64,000 nt of DNA from Acinetobacter guillouiae CIP 63.46 (GCF_000368145.1 NZ_KB849281.1:321712-385711), one strand, 5' to 3'. Counted from the stretch's first letter, positions 9,098 through 19,546 are shown. Translations and numbers: made by a program. The notes: generated by a model not told the origin, from the sequence alone.

Positions 9098-10015
9098 ATG
9101 AATAGCCAACAACAAACGACATCAGATCAAAAAATAGTACCAGACCAAAAAACGGTTTCAGACAAAAAAACAGTATCAGACCCAAAAGCGATACTGAAAC
9201 AAGATGATCATATGCGGAATCTGGAAGTCATTGAGATGACGATAACGGCGATATCTCATCCTTTTCCTTCAATTGTACGTATCCGGGGCGAAATCAATAC
9301 AACACAGCCAGACTTATGGACAACACCCAACCTTGCCATTCGTTTAGAAGTGCATCAACAAGCAGACAGCTTACCCATATCACGTGTATATACCGTGCGT
9401 TGCTTTGATCCAAGCACCCGCCAAATTGAAATTGACTTTGTTCTACATGCTGACCCAAGTCCAGCAATGCTTTGGCTAGATTCAGCAAAAATTGGCACTA
9501 AAATTCAACTTACTGGTCCAAGACCGCACTTCATCCCCAATTTTACCCCAACCAAACGCGTGGTGATGTTTGCTGACGAAACCGCCATTCCTGCCGTCTA
9601 TTCAATTTTACAGCATTGGCAAACGGGGATTCAGGGAGAGATTTATATTGAAAGTTGTGAAGCCAATATTATTGATGATTTGCCAAAACATCATGGAGTA
9701 AATATGCATTTACTCCATCGGGAAAAACCACAGCAAGCGGGTAAATTGGGCATACTACTTAAAGTTGCCGAGCAGTTTAAAGATCGTAAAGATATAAGCG
9801 TTTGGGCAGCCTGTGAACGTAATGAAGCAAGAGCGATACGTAAGCTGTTTACCCAACATAGTCATTTGAGTAAAGATGATATTCGTGTGGCGGGCTATTG
9901 GAATGTCGGAATGTCCAGCTCAACATTAGATCTGAGCCGAGTCGCATATTATCAAAAACATCTAGAACAAGGTAAAACACTAGAAACATTTGATGATCTA
10001 GATATGCCTGTTTAA
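9098..10015 (+). CDS. Siderophore-interacting protein (ViuB/FAD-dependent ferric-siderophore reductase family)
   Basis: This cytoplasmic reductase family uses FAD and NAD(P)H to release iron from imported ferric siderophores. The family core starts near residue 40 (MRNLEVIEMTITAI...IVRIRGEI), with the flavin-binding RVYTVRCFD, GPRPHF and the C-terminal AACERNEARAIRKLF and YWNVG that are typical of the SIP C-terminal domain. Length is 305 residues, about 40 more than usual because of a hydrophilic N-terminal tail containing four tandem six-residue repeats. The start at 9098 has an AGGTAGA site; Met39 would give the usual family length but lacks one. A Fur box lies upstream and a TonB receptor downstream. 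Confidence 0.85.
   Translation: MNSQQQTTSDQKIVPDQKTVSDKKTVSDPKAILKQDDHMRNLEVIEMTITAISHPFPSIVRIRGEINTTQPDLWTTPNLAIRLEVHQQADSLPISRVYTVRCFDPSTRQIEIDFVLHADPSPAMLWLDSAKIGTKIQLTGPRPHFIPNFTPTKRVVMFADETAIPAVYSILQHWQTGIQGEIYIESCEANIIDDLPKHHGVNMHLLHREKPQQAGKLGILLKVAEQFKDRKDISVWAACERNEARAIRKLFTQHSHLSKDDIRVAGYWNVGMSSSTLDLSRVAYYQKHLEQGKTLETFDDLDMPV
9122..9193 (+). repeat. Four tandem 18-bp repeats within the SIP gene
   Basis: Four imperfect copies of an 18-bp unit (consensus TCAGACCAAAAAACAGTA) follow one another without gaps. They encode SDQKIV, PDQKTV, SDKKTV and SDPKAI at residues 9-32. The unit length keeps the frame, so copy number could vary without breaking the protein. Confidence 0.85.
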
Positions 10016-10513
10016 ATCAAGCCATTGCCTGATTTAAATCACCCCCCTCTCACTGTTCTTAAGACGGTTATTTAGGGGAAGAATTTGGAATGGAAATCAA
10101 TTCTTGAGGTTGATGCTCTGGCTTTATTATGGCCTAACTCAATGATGATTGAACACAATTGACAGCAGCCGACTCGGATCTCGCGATCCGAGTCTTTTTT
10201 ATTATTCATTGCTCAGCCTGTGTTGCATAGCTATACATCATGGTCTGCTTAAAGATCCAAAGCGAATCCACTACAGCATTTTTTTCATGATGACTAATTA
10301 TAACTGCCGCGAAAACATGGTGATGTAATTGCTGAAAATAAGATTACCAAGGTTGTTTTTCTCTAGCCAAGTGCAAAACTTAAAACCAATCTACCCGCGT
10401 TAACAGATGAGCCAATGTTATCTCAAAATGACAGGGATAAATTTGTTTGATCCTTTTTTAAATCTCAAACGACATTATAAGCGTACTCCTCACATCTTAT
10501 AAGGCCGCTTTCG
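10016..10513. other. Intergenic region between the SIP gene and the TonB receptor gene
   Basis: These 498 bp contain a strong terminator (10171-10200) and no credible gene. No clear Fur box was found before the receptor gene. The 150 bp preceding the terminator could be a long 3' UTR or a small RNA; I cannot tell which. Confidence 0.4.
10171..10200 (+). terminator. Rho-independent terminator after the SIP gene
   Basis: A perfect 10-bp stem GACTCGGATC/GATCCGAGTC with a TCGC loop is followed at once by six T residues. It ends rightward transcription about 155 bp past the SIP stop codon. Confidence 0.9.
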
Positions 10514-12703
10514 ATGTCATCAACAAGAATGCAAATGACAGACAAAAAATACCTGTCAAAAATGATTCAAATGATCATGTTAGGTCTCACTTCTGTAGCT
10601 GCTACTACCCTTTTGCATGCTGCTGAAGAAACGACTCAAAATAATGCAGAACCTCTCGCATTGCCAACACTCAAGTTTACAGCAAACCAATTGGGTGAAA
10701 TTACAGAAAACAGTGGTGTCTATACTCCGGGTTCAATTGCCACAGCAACGCGTTTGGTTTTAAAACCCAAAGAAACCCCACAAACGATTAGTGTGATTAC
10801 TCGCCAAGAAATGGATGATTTTAATCTCAACTCTATCGATGATGTTATGCGGCATACCCCGGGTGTTAGTGTGGTGACCTATGACAGTGAACGGACAGAA
10901 TATTACTCCCGTGGTTTTGCAATACAAAACTTCCAGTACGATGGGATCCCGATGAATCGTGATTCGGCCTACTCAGCAGGAAATACCCTGAGTGATATGG
11001 CGATTTATGATCGTATCGAAGTTTTAAAAGGAGCAACGGGGCTTTTAACTGGGGTGGGTGATCCTGGTGCAACCATTAATCTCATTCGTAAAAAACCAAC
11101 CAAAGATTTCCAAGGAAATGTTTCTCTTGGTCTAGGCACATGGAATAACTACCGCGGCCAAATTGATTTAAGTGGTCCACTTAACGAAACGGGCAGTATT
11201 CGTGCGCGTGGAGTTGCTGCGTATCAAGACAAAGAATCTCAATTAGATCGCTATGAACGCAAAACCCCTGTGTTCTACGGCATATTAGAAGCAGATTTAA
11301 CCGACAATACCCTACTGACTGTAGGCGCAGATTATCAAGACAATAAACCTAAGGGATCAACGTGGGGCGGTATCCCGATTTATAATTCGGCGGGCCAATT
11401 CAATAAAATGCCGCGTGGCTTTAACAATGGTGCAAATTGGAGTAATTGGGAGCAATATACCCGAACCATTTTCTCAACCTTAGAGCATAAGTTTGATAAT
11501 GATTGGGTCGCAAAAATCCAGTTAAATCATCAAATCAATGGCTATGATGCACAATTAGGCGCAGCGGCTGGTGGTCATCCAAATCCATCGACTGGCACTG
11601 GTGTTTCAATGTGGGCTGGAAACTATAAAGGCGAAACCAAAAGTGATGCTGCAGACATCTATGCAACAGGTCCATTTCAACTTTTTGGCCGTGAACACGA
11701 GCTGGTTGTCGGTGCAAGCATTTCTGAAAGCACTTGGAAAAATAATGGTTATGGTACACCAACTGATTATAAAACCAGTGTAGATCAATATTATCAATGG
11801 AACGGGAATGTTGCAGAGCCTGATTGGCAAAGAGGTAATCATTGGTCAAACAATGAAACCACCAAGCAGAATGGATTTTATCTCACTTCCCGTTTGAATT
11901 TACATGATGATTTAAAAGTCATTTTGGGTGGACGTATTGCAAACTATAAGTCAGAAGAGACGAAAGAGTCAGGTATCTTTATACCTTATGTCGGTGCGGT
12001 TTATGATTTAAATGACCAATACTCAGTTTATGCAAGCTACAGCACCATATTTAAACCTCAATCTGCACAAAATCCAAACGGTAAAACACTTGATCCGCTT
12101 GAGGGAGAAAACTACGAAGCTGGAATCAAAGGTGAATTTTTTGATGGTCGCTTAAATGCTAGCTTGGCATATTATCAACTCAAACAAGACAATTTTGCGA
12201 AAGAGATTCCAAACGTCCTTACACCATCTGGTGGTGTCGCATCTGAAGCGCTACAAGGTGTCAAAACCAAAGGGGCTGAACTCGAAGTTACTGGTGAAAT
12301 TCGCCCGGGTTGGAATTTACATGCTGGCTTTAATCATAAAATATCTAAACAAGATGGGATAAAGCAGAGCACTTTGACCCCTGAAAATGAATTTAGCCTT
12401 TATACCAGTTATAAGCTCAATCAATGGGTGGATGGTTTAACTATTGGTGGTGGTGCACGTTGGCAAGATAAGACTTGGGGCGATGTCACCAATCCACTGT
12501 ATAAAGATCCTGTTAAACATGTGGTGTCTGATTATTGGCTATTTGATGCAATGGCAAACTATGAAGTCAATGATCAACTATCTGTTTCTTTTAATGTAAA
12601 CAATCTTTTAGATGAAAAATATTATACGATTTTTAGCTGGTATAGCACGTATACATGGGGCGAAGGCCGTAACTATAATTTAGGACTTAAATATAAGTTT
12701 TAA
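10514..12703 (+). CDS. TonB-dependent ferric-siderophore receptor (FhuE/FpvA-like)
   Basis: This 729-residue outer-membrane receptor imports a ferric siderophore using TonB energy. A signal peptide runs to about residue 36 (LTSVAATTLLHAAEE). The plug domain follows (ETPQTISVITRQEMDDF, SRGFAIQNFQYDGIPM, RIEVLKGATGLLTGVGDPGATINLIRKKP), and the barrel ends in the expected aromatic terminus NLGLKYKF. The plug sequence resembles receptors for hydroxamate siderophores such as coprogen or ferrichrome; the exact ligand is not readable. It lies downstream of a siderophore reductase gene but is separated from it by a terminator. The start has AAGG nine bases upstream; in-frame ATGs a few codons later are possible. 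Confidence 0.9.
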   Translation: MSSTRMQMTDKKYLSKMIQMIMLGLTSVAATTLLHAAEETTQNNAEPLALPTLKFTANQLGEITENSGVYTPGSIATATRLVLKPKETPQTISVITRQEMDDFNLNSIDDVMRHTPGVSVVTYDSERTEYYSRGFAIQNFQYDGIPMNRDSAYSAGNTLSDMAIYDRIEVLKGATGLLTGVGDPGATINLIRKKPTKDFQGNVSLGLGTWNNYRGQIDLSGPLNETGSIRARGVAAYQDKESQLDRYERKTPVFYGILEADLTDNTLLTVGADYQDNKPKGSTWGGIPIYNSAGQFNKMPRGFNNGANWSNWEQYTRTIFSTLEHKFDNDWVAKIQLNHQINGYDAQLGAAAGGHPNPSTGTGVSMWAGNYKGETKSDAADIYATGPFQLFGREHELVVGASISESTWKNNGYGTPTDYKTSVDQYYQWNGNVAEPDWQRGNHWSNNETTKQNGFYLTSRLNLHDDLKVILGGRIANYKSEETKESGIFIPYVGAVYDLNDQYSVYASYSTIFKPQSAQNPNGKTLDPLEGENYEAGIKGEFFDGRLNASLAYYQLKQDNFAKEIPNVLTPSGGVASEALQGVKTKGAELEVTGEIRPGWNLHAGFNHKISKQDGIKQSTLTPENEFSLYTSYKLNQWVDGLTIGGGARWQDKTWGDVTNPLYKDPVKHVVSDYWLFDAMANYEVNDQLSVSFNVNNLLDEKYYTIFSWYSTYTWGEGRNYNLGLKYKF

Positions 12704-12718
12704 TCCGGTTTAACTGAC

Positions 12719-12759
12719 TTCCTCTAGGCAATAAGCAAACTCCATACTGCCTAGAGGAA
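12719..12759. terminator. Bidirectional terminator between the TonB receptor and betT
   Basis: A perfect 12-bp stem TTCCTCTAGGCA/TGCCTAGAGGAA with a 17-base loop is followed by TTTCTTCT on the plus strand. The two genes converge here, so it can serve both. Confidence 0.85.
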
Positions 12760-12882
12760 TTTCTTCTATTTAACATGCGCAATCAACTTTTGCTATTGCG
12801 CCAAAATCACTGATCTCATTTCATCCTGCACTAGCATCAACCTAATTGTGTATTAAATCCTCATGTTGATCTGTGGATCTTA

Positions 12883-14475
12883 TTATTTGACGAGTTCAGA
12901 AGAATCAGTCGTTTTGTTGATGGCTTGTGGTGGTTGCGGGCTGGCTAAGTCCTGATTAATTGCTTTGGTTAAACCAAACATATACAGCAAAATAATCACC
13001 GAGAATGGTAAACCACATAGCACCACGGCACTTTGCATCGAATGAAAACTACCTGCTAACAGTAAACCAATACTGACAATCGTAATCACCACAGACCAGA
13101 AAATTCGCAACCAAATCGGTGAATCACTTTCATTGCTTCCGCCTTTTGTAGACAGATTTGCAATCATCAGCGTACCAGAACCCACTGGGGTCAAGAACAG
13201 TACAAAACAAATCACCACAACAATCCCTGCCACATAAGGATTAAAAGGTAAATATTCGAGCAACTTAAACAAAGACAAAGCTGGATCGGTAAGAACCATA
13301 TCGCCCAAAACTTTTTGTTTTTGAGTCAAAATTAAATCAATTGCAGTATTTCCGAAAATGGAAATCCAAGCCAAAGTAAAGCCTAAAGGGATCAGACACA
13401 CACCCAAGACCACTTCACGAATGGTGCGCCCTTTTGAAATACGCGCAATAAACATCCCAACGAAAGGTGCCCAAGCAATCCACCAAGCCCAATAAAACAC
13501 CGTCCAAGAACCAAGCCAGCCTTTTGCTTGTGGATTGTATAAATACACATCAAAGCTTTTCGCAACAAAATGGTTGAGATAGTCACCCACGTTCTGTACC
13601 AAACCATTCAGTAAATGATTAGTTGGCCCTGTTAAGAACACAAATAACAATAACGCATAGAGTAAACGTAAGTTAATCCGTGAAAGCCAAGCCAGTCCTT
13701 TTTCAATCCCCACCACCGTGGTGATTGTCGCAACAGACATCATCACCAATACCACTGCAATCAGGGTAACATTGTTGTCGGGAATGGCTGGGACTAAATA
13801 ACTGATGCCCGAAACCAACACCAGTGCACCAATACCTAGATTGGTGACCAAAGAAATCACCGTGGCTAAAATCCCAAAGCCATCCACAAAGTCGCCGATC
13901 AAACCATAGATCCGATCGCCAAAAATTGGATAAAGCGCAGAACGTAGAGCCAGAGGTAAATCTAAGCGAAAGGCAAAATAGCCCAAGGTGACACCCAATA
14001 AGGCATAGAGCACCCAGCCATGTATACCCCAATGTAAAAAGCTATACATCATGGCATCTCTGGCAGCTTGGATTGTGCCGCCCTCGCCTTCAGGTGGTCT
14101 TAAGAAATGATCGACAGGTTCAGCAACACCATAATACAGTAAGGCAATACCGATACCTGCTGAAAACAGCATAGACACCCAAGCCAAGTAACCAAACTCA
14201 GGTTTATCACCATCTTTTCCAAGTGGAAGTTGTCCAGCACGTGAAAAAGCCAACCATCCGACAAAACCCAGACATGCCACAATCACCAGCATGTAATACC
14301 AACCAAAGAGTTGATTGGCCTGCTCTTGCACATAGGTTAGCCAAAACTGACTTCTTTCTGGAAATAAAACAAACAATAGGCCAAAAATACCGATACTGAT
14401 TGCAGAACTTCCAAACACAAATAAATTTAATCGAATCCGTTCGGATGAATATCCTTTATGGCTATTTGACACCAT
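12883..14475 (-). CDS. betT: BCCT-family choline/betaine transporter
   Basis: This 530-residue membrane protein belongs to the betaine-carnitine-choline transporter family. The family region GIALLYYGVAEPVDHF, the SFLHWGIHGWVLYALLG segment and the tryptophan-rich FYWAWWIAWAPFVGMFIARISKGRT are all present, with about twelve membrane segments. It is divergent from betI, betB and betA, so choline is the likely substrate. The C-terminal tail is short, unlike the long osmosensing tail of E. coli BetT. The intervening region carries the BetI-like palindrome, so choline-dependent control of both directions is likely. Confidence 0.9.
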   Translation of the reverse strand: MVSNSHKGYSSERIRLNLFVFGSSAISIGIFGLLFVLFPERSQFWLTYVQEQANQLFGWYYMLVIVACLGFVGWLAFSRAGQLPLGKDGDKPEFGYLAWVSMLFSAGIGIALLYYGVAEPVDHFLRPPEGEGGTIQAARDAMMYSFLHWGIHGWVLYALLGVTLGYFAFRLDLPLALRSALYPIFGDRIYGLIGDFVDGFGILATVISLVTNLGIGALVLVSGISYLVPAIPDNNVTLIAVVLVMMSVATITTVVGIEKGLAWLSRINLRLLYALLLFVFLTGPTNHLLNGLVQNVGDYLNHFVAKSFDVYLYNPQAKGWLGSWTVFYWAWWIAWAPFVGMFIARISKGRTIREVVLGVCLIPLGFTLAWISIFGNTAIDLILTQKQKVLGDMVLTDPALSLFKLLEYLPFNPYVAGIVVVICFVLFLTPVGSGTLMIANLSTKGGSNESDSPIWLRIFWSVVITIVSIGLLLAGSFHSMQSAVVLCGLPFSVIILLYMFGLTKAINQDLASPQPPQAINKTTDSSELVK

Positions 14476-14620
14476 GCTATTGCTCCTTGCAATCGGTGTA
14501 TTTTCTTAAAAAATAATAGGATATGTACTATTTTTACTGAACATCCTGATGGATCAGAATGTTGATGTATACACTTACATTTCTTATTACTCATCAAAAA
14601 ATTATTGATTTTTGCAGATT

Positions 14621-14660
14621 ATACTTTTTATTGATTGAACGTTCAATCAATAAAAAGTAT
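14621..14660. promoter_or_regulatory. 40-bp perfect palindrome, probable BetI operator
   Basis: The half-site ATACTTTTTATTGATTGAAC is followed directly by its exact reverse complement, giving a 40-bp palindrome with no mismatch. Its centre, TTGATTGAACGTTCAATCAA, is what a TetR-family repressor like BetI would bind. It lies about 80 bp upstream of betI and 145 bp upstream of betT. Confidence 0.85.
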
Positions 14661-14738
14661 TATAAAAAAATGCTAAGATGTTCTACATTGAGTAATGTTA
14701 AATAAAAAGTGCCTTTTCAGCACTTTAAGTGGATATAC

Positions 14739-15362
14739 ATGACAAAACGTAGAGTCAAACCAGAGCATGTGCGACGTGAAGAAATTATTAACGCCGCATT
14801 TGATGTGATTTATGAAGTGGGCTTATCCAATATGACCATTGCACAAATCGCAAAGAAAGCCGAGCTATCCACAGGTATTGTGAGTCACTATTTTGGTGAT
14901 AAACAGGGATTAATAAATACCTGCATGCAAGAAATGCTGAATGTTTTACGTCGCAAAACCGACCAAAATAAAACTGAAGCAGACGAGCATCCAGAAAGCC
15001 AACTTAAAGCGATTATTGACTCTAACTTTGATATTAGTCAGGTCAATAAACAAGCCATGCGCATCTGGTTAGACTTTTGGTCTGCAAGCATGCACCTACC
15101 CGAACTTGGGCGCTTGCAACAAATTAATGATCAACGCCTGTATTCAAACTTGAAGTTTCACTTTCTCAAGTTATTGGATAAAGAACAGGCAAGCATTGCC
15201 GCTCGTGGTTTAGCGGCATTGATTGACGGATTATGGTTACGTGGCAGTTTAAGCAGTCATGATGAATTTGACAGCCAGCTGGCACGTTCCATTGCTTACG
15301 ATTATGTAAAAACGCAATTGCAATTTGCGAAAAAACCTTTGCAGGAGAGACAGAATGAGTGA
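14739..15362 (+). CDS. betI: TetR-family choline-responsive repressor
   Basis: The 207-residue protein resembles BetI along its length. The N-terminal helix-turn-helix contains [27 protein letters not shown]. The middle region [24 protein letters not shown] and the C-terminal [18 protein letters not shown] match the BetI ligand domain. An upstream in-frame start at 14709 would add ten residues; the ATG at 14739 has AAGTGGA close upstream and fits the family. It represses the bet genes until choline is present, probably through the palindrome at 14621-14660. Its last eight bases overlap betB. Confidence 0.92.
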   Translation: MTKRRVKPEHVRREEIINAAFDVIYEVGLSNMTIAQIAKKAELSTGIVSHYFGDKQGLINTCMQEMLNVLRRKTDQNKTEADEHPESQLKAIIDSNFDISQVNKQAMRIWLDFWSASMHLPELGRLQQINDQRLYSNLKFHFLKLLDKEQASIAARGLAALIDGLWLRGSLSSHDEFDSQLARSIAYDYVKTQLQFAKKPLQERQNE

Positions 15363-16827
15363 TTCACAAGTTCATCAATTGTACATCCATGGTCGCTATG
15401 TAGCAGCGACCAGTGGTAAGACCTTTACCAGTATTAACCCTGCCAACGGTGAAGTGATCGCAACCCTTCAACAAGCATCACAACAAGACATTGAAGCGGC
15501 TGTTCAAAGCGCACAACAAGGTCAAAAAATTTGGGCCGCAATGACAGCGATGGAGCGTTCTCGTATTTTACGTCGCGCTGTCGACATTTTACGTGAGCGT
15601 AATGATGAACTCGCTCGCTTAGAAACCCTCGATACAGGTAAAGCCTATAGCGAAACATCGACCGTTGATATTGTCACCGGTGCTGATGTACTCGAATATT
15701 ATGCAGGTCTCGCGACTGCAATTCAGGGAGAGCAAGTTCCGCTTCGTGAATCAAGCTTTTTCTATACCCGTCGTGAACCGCTTGGTGTTGTCGCGGGAAT
15801 CGGAGCTTGGAACTATCCAATTCAAATCGCATTATGGAAATCTGCCCCTGCGCTAGCTGCTGGGAATGCCATGATCTTTAAACCAAGTGAAACCACACCG
15901 CTGAGCGTATTCAAACTTGCTGAAATCTATACTGAAGCTGGACTACCAGATGGCGTATTTAACGTGGTACAAGGTGCAGGCCGTGAGATTGGACAATGGT
16001 TAACTGAACATCCAATTATTGAAAAAATTTCTTTCACTGGTGGTGTTGAAACAGGCAAGAAAGTTATGGCAAGTGCCGCAGGTTCTACACTCAAAGAAGT
16101 GACCATGGAACTCGGCGGTAAATCCCCTTTAATTATTTGTGATGATGCTGACCTCAATCGTGCAGCAGACATTGCGGTGATGGCAAACTTCTTTAGTTCA
16201 GGTCAAGTCTGTACCAATGGTACACGTGTCTTTGTTCCAAAAGCACTGTTGGCAGATTTTGAAGCCGCTATTGTAGAACGGGTAAAACGGATCCGTATCG
16301 GCGATCCAATGGCTGAGCAAACCAACTTTGGTCCACTCACCAGCTTCCCGCATATGGAAAAAGTCTTGTCTTTCATTGAGTCAGGCAAACAACAAGGTGC
16401 CAAACTGCTCATTGGCGGTGGCCGTGCGACAGAAGCTGAATTGGCGCAAGGTGCTTATGTGTTACCGACAGTTTTCAGTGACTGCCAAGATGATATGCGC
16501 ATTGTAGAAGAAGAAATCTTTGGCCCTGTCATGAGCATTCTCAGTTATGAAACTGAAGAAGAAGTCATTCGTCGTGCCAATGACACCACTTTTGGTTTAG
16601 CAGCGGGTGTTGTGACACAAGACATCACCAAAGCACATCGTATTATTCATCAAATCGAAGCAGGTATTTGCTGGATCAACACATGGGGCGAATCCCCTGC
16701 TGAAATGCCAGTGGGTGGCTATAAGCAATCAGGCGTCGGTCGTGAAAATGGTTTAACCACACTTGGGCATTACACCCGTATCAAATCAGTTCAAGTTGAG
16801 TTAGGTGAGTATCAAAGCATTTTTTAA
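15355..16827 (+). CDS. betB: Betaine aldehyde dehydrogenase
   Basis: This NAD(P)-dependent aldehyde dehydrogenase (490 residues) oxidises betaine aldehyde to glycine betaine, the second step of osmoprotectant synthesis. The catalytic residues are all visible: Asn153 in AWNYP, Glu252 in MELGGKSP and Cys286 in [10 protein letters not shown], at exactly the spacing of E. coli BetB. The start overlaps the end of betI (ATGAGTGA), indicating translational coupling, and has AGGAGA upstream. It works with betA, 90 bp downstream. Confidence 0.95.
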   Translation: MSDSQVHQLYIHGRYVAATSGKTFTSINPANGEVIATLQQASQQDIEAAVQSAQQGQKIWAAMTAMERSRILRRAVDILRERNDELARLETLDTGKAYSETSTVDIVTGADVLEYYAGLATAIQGEQVPLRESSFFYTRREPLGVVAGIGAWNYPIQIALWKSAPALAAGNAMIFKPSETTPLSVFKLAEIYTEAGLPDGVFNVVQGAGREIGQWLTEHPIIEKISFTGGVETGKKVMASAAGSTLKEVTMELGGKSPLIICDDADLNRAADIAVMANFFSSGQVCTNGTRVFVPKALLADFEAAIVERVKRIRIGDPMAEQTNFGPLTSFPHMEKVLSFIESGKQQGAKLLIGGGRATEAELAQGAYVLPTVFSDCQDDMRIVEEEIFGPVMSILSYETEEEVIRRANDTTFGLAAGVVTQDITKAHRIIHQIEAGICWINTWGESPAEMPVGGYKQSGVGRENGLTTLGHYTRIKSVQVELGEYQSIF

Positions 16828-16860
16828 TGCACTCACACTTTCTCCGTATATCAATCCTAT

Positions 16861-16895
16861 GTGCCATGTCATCACCTGATTGCATTGGCACTTTT
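16861..16895 (+). terminator. Hairpin in the betB-betA gap (weak terminator or processing site)
   Basis: GTGCCA and TGGCAC arms enclose a 19-base loop and are followed by TTTT. The stem is short, so it more likely tunes betA expression or stabilises mRNA ends than stops transcription fully. Confidence 0.4.
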
Positions 16896-16917
16896 AAAAA
16901 ATACAAAAAGGATAATT

Positions 16918-18612
16918 ATGACTACTCAAGCATATGACTACATTATCATCGGCGCAGGATCTGCCGGAAATGTGCTCGCAACACGTTTAACAGAAGACAA
17001 AGACGTTACTGTTTTACTCTTGGAAGCAGGTGGCCCAGACTACCGTTTAGATTTCCGTACTCAAATGCCAGCAGCGTTGGCCTACCCACTACAAGGACGC
17101 CGTTACAACTGGGCATATCTCACTGATCCTGAACCACATATGAATAATCGCCGTATGGAATGCGGCCGTGGTAAAGGTTTAGGTGGTTCCTCATTGATTA
17201 ACGGGATGTGTTATATCCGTGGTAATGCAATGGACTTAGATAACTGGTCGACGCTCAAAGGGCTAGAAGACTGGAGCTATGCAGACTGCTTACCATATTA
17301 TAAAAAAGCTGAAACCCGTGATATTGGTGGCAATGACTACCACGGCGCCAATGGCCCTGTATCTGTGGCAACCCCTAAAAATGGCAATAATGTCTTGTTC
17401 CATGCCATGGTTGAAGCAGGTGTACAAGCAGGCTATCCACGTACAGATGACTTAAATGGTTATCAACAAGAAGGTTTCGGTCCAATGGATCGTACCGTGA
17501 CACCAAAAGGCCGTCGCTCTAGTACCGCACGTGGTTATTTAGACATGGCAAAAGGTCGCCCTAATTTAACGATCGTGACCCATGCCACCACCAATAAAAT
17601 TTTATTTAATCAAAAGCAAGCGATTGGTGTGGAATATATCATCGGTGCGGATAAAACCAATCTCACACAAGCACGTGCAAACCGTGAGGTCTTGCTTTGT
17701 GCGGGTGCTATCGCATCACCACAAATTTTGCAACGTTCGGGTGTTGGTGAAAGTAGCTTCCTTAAATCAATGGACATCGATGTTGTACATGATTTACCGG
17801 GTGTCGGTGAAAACTTACAAGACCATTTGGAAATGTACTTACAATACAAATGTAAGCAACCTGTTTCACTCTACCCCGCTTTAAAATGGTTTAACCAGCC
17901 TGCAATTGGTGCTGAATGGTTATTTAATGGGACTGGTATTGGCGCAAGCAACCAGTTTGAAGCAGGTGGTTTTATCCGCAGCTCAGATGAATTTGACTGG
18001 CCAAATATTCAATATCACTTCTTACCCGTTGCGATTAACTATAACGGCAGTAATGCAGTGAAAGAACACGGCTTCCAAGCGCATGTTGGTTCTATGCGCT
18101 CACCAGCACGTGGTCGAATTAAGCTGAAATCTAAAGATCCATTTGAACATCCAAGTATTCTGTTCAACTATATGTCGACTGAGCAAGACTGGCGTGAATT
18201 CCGTGATGCCATTCGTATCACCCGTGAAATCATGCAACAGCCTGCATTAGATGCATATCGTGGCGATGAAATCAGTCCTGGAAAACAGGTGCAAACTGAT
18301 GCTGAACTGGATGATTTCGTGCGCAACCATGCTGAAACTGCTTACCATCCTTCATGTAGTTGTAAGATGGGTGAAGATGAAATGGCAGTGGTTGACGGTC
18401 AAGGTCGTGTACACGGTCTACAAGGCTTGCGCGTTGTTGATGCTTCGATTATGCCGCTGATCATTACTGGAAATTTAAATGCCACAACGATTATGATCGC
18501 TGAAAAAATCGCAGATCAAATTCGTGGCAAAAAATTGCCACGTTCTGAAGCGGGTTATTACAAAGCTGGCACAGCACCTGTGCGCAAAGCGCCTTTACGT
18601 CCGATCGTGTAA
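16918..18612 (+). CDS. betA: Choline dehydrogenase (GMC flavoprotein)
   Basis: This FAD enzyme (564 residues) oxidises choline to betaine aldehyde at the inner membrane. It has the N-terminal dinucleotide fold [16 protein letters not shown], the GMC signature 1 ([20 protein letters not shown]), signature 2 ([15 protein letters not shown]) and the C-terminal active-site His/Asn region ([28 protein letters not shown]). An in-frame non-ATG start at 16861 is possible, but the ATG at 16918 has AAGGA upstream and begins directly with the FAD fold. Lengths of BetA proteins agree with this choice. Confidence 0.95.
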   Translation: MTTQAYDYIIIGAGSAGNVLATRLTEDKDVTVLLLEAGGPDYRLDFRTQMPAALAYPLQGRRYNWAYLTDPEPHMNNRRMECGRGKGLGGSSLINGMCYIRGNAMDLDNWSTLKGLEDWSYADCLPYYKKAETRDIGGNDYHGANGPVSVATPKNGNNVLFHAMVEAGVQAGYPRTDDLNGYQQEGFGPMDRTVTPKGRRSSTARGYLDMAKGRPNLTIVTHATTNKILFNQKQAIGVEYIIGADKTNLTQARANREVLLCAGAIASPQILQRSGVGESSFLKSMDIDVVHDLPGVGENLQDHLEMYLQYKCKQPVSLYPALKWFNQPAIGAEWLFNGTGIGASNQFEAGGFIRSSDEFDWPNIQYHFLPVAINYNGSNAVKEHGFQAHVGSMRSPARGRIKLKSKDPFEHPSILFNYMSTEQDWREFRDAIRITREIMQQPALDAYRGDEISPGKQVQTDAELDDFVRNHAETAYHPSCSCKMGEDEMAVVDGQGRVHGLQGLRVVDASIMPLIITGNLNATTIMIAEKIADQIRGKKLPRSEAGYYKAGTAPVRKAPLRPIV

Positions 18613-18628
18613 AAGTATTCATATTTTA

Positions 18629-18659
18629 GCGACACCTCAGTTTTGACTGAGTGTGTCGC
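18629..18659 (+). terminator. Stable hairpin between betA and the TorF gene
   Basis: A 13-bp stem (GCGACAC then CTCAGT pairing with ACTGAG then GTGTCGC, one bulged base) sits 17 bp past betA. It is followed only by ATCTTT, so it may be an incomplete terminator or an mRNA-stabilising structure. Confidence 0.5.
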
Positions 18660-18679
18660 ATCTTTCAAGGACGAATAAA

Positions 18680-19474
18680 ATGAGAAAAAAATTATTATTG
18701 ACCATCCCTTTGAGTTTATTTTTTCAAACCCTACATGCCAATGAATCTGGTGTAGAAACGCCGTCTCCGTATAGTGCAAATTTGACAGTAGCCAGCCAAT
18801 ATATCTCACGTGGTTTTCAACAGACCTGGGGCAACCCTGCTGTACAAGGCGGATTTGATTATGCTCATCCCAATGGTTTTTATGTAGGAACTTGGGCTTC
18901 TACTGTGAGTGATGACTTCATCCGTGATGCCAATGTTGAATGGGATGTCTATACTGGTTATAGCCGTAGTTTCGGTCAGTTAAATCTGGGTACTAAAGTC
19001 GCTTATTACTACTATCCTGGGGCAAAAACCACTGCTGAAACAGGTCATACCCGTTTTGATTATGGTGAAATTATTCCAGAAATCAGCTATGGTCCGCTGA
19101 GTGTTAAATATGCAATTACCTATACTCAAGATTATTTTGGCAATAATTCTGACACTTTAGCAATTGGTTCCAATAAGCACTCTCGTGGTTCAGGCTATTT
19201 AGATGTGAATTGGTTACAACCCATCGCTCAAGGTTGGTCGCTGAATATGCATTATGGCAATCAACGTATAAAAAACTTTTCTGCCGCAAGCTTTCAAGAT
19301 GCCAGTGTTGCCATTAACAAAGCGCTGCCTTATGGCTTATCTTCCAGTTTAAGTTATAGCAAAGCATGGGACAAAGACGGATATTATCAAAAATACAGCA
19401 ATGGCAATCCCAATGCCAAAGTTTCAAATCCAATTGATTCCACCCTCACTTTTTCACTCACTAAAAAGTTTTAA
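18680..19474 (+). CDS. TorF-family outer-membrane protein (TIGR02001-like putative porin)
   Basis: The 264-residue protein has a signal peptide (MRKKLLLTIPLSLFFQTLHA) and a beta-barrel-like mature part. It begins with the family signature SANLTVASQYISRGFQQTWGNPAVQGGFDYAHPNGFYVGTW and ends in an aromatic terminus (TLTFSLTKKF). Members are predicted outer-membrane channels of unknown substrate. The position immediately after betA suggests a role in choline or betaine entry, which is only an inference. The ATG at 18680 follows AAGGACG. Confidence 0.8.
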   Translation: MRKKLLLTIPLSLFFQTLHANESGVETPSPYSANLTVASQYISRGFQQTWGNPAVQGGFDYAHPNGFYVGTWASTVSDDFIRDANVEWDVYTGYSRSFGQLNLGTKVAYYYYPGAKTTAETGHTRFDYGEIIPEISYGPLSVKYAITYTQDYFGNNSDTLAIGSNKHSRGSGYLDVNWLQPIAQGWSLNMHYGNQRIKNFSAASFQDASVAINKALPYGLSSSLSYSKAWDKDGYYQKYSNGNPNAKVSNPIDSTLTFSLTKKF

Positions 19475-19515
19475 GCTAAAGTTTAGATATTTAGTAACCT
19501 GTTATAGATCAACCA

Positions 19516-19546
19516 AAAACCATGCCCTTCATGAGCGTGGTTTTTT
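19516..19546 (+). terminator. Rho-independent terminator after the TorF gene
   Basis: The stem AAAACCATGC/GCGTGGTTTT with a 10-base loop is followed by a run of T. It closes the bet-TorF transcription unit just before the right repeat copy. Confidence 0.85.

Noticed and set aside
9122-9193. CRISPR array
   Set aside because: The 18-bp units are directly adjacent with no spacers and are in frame within a gene.
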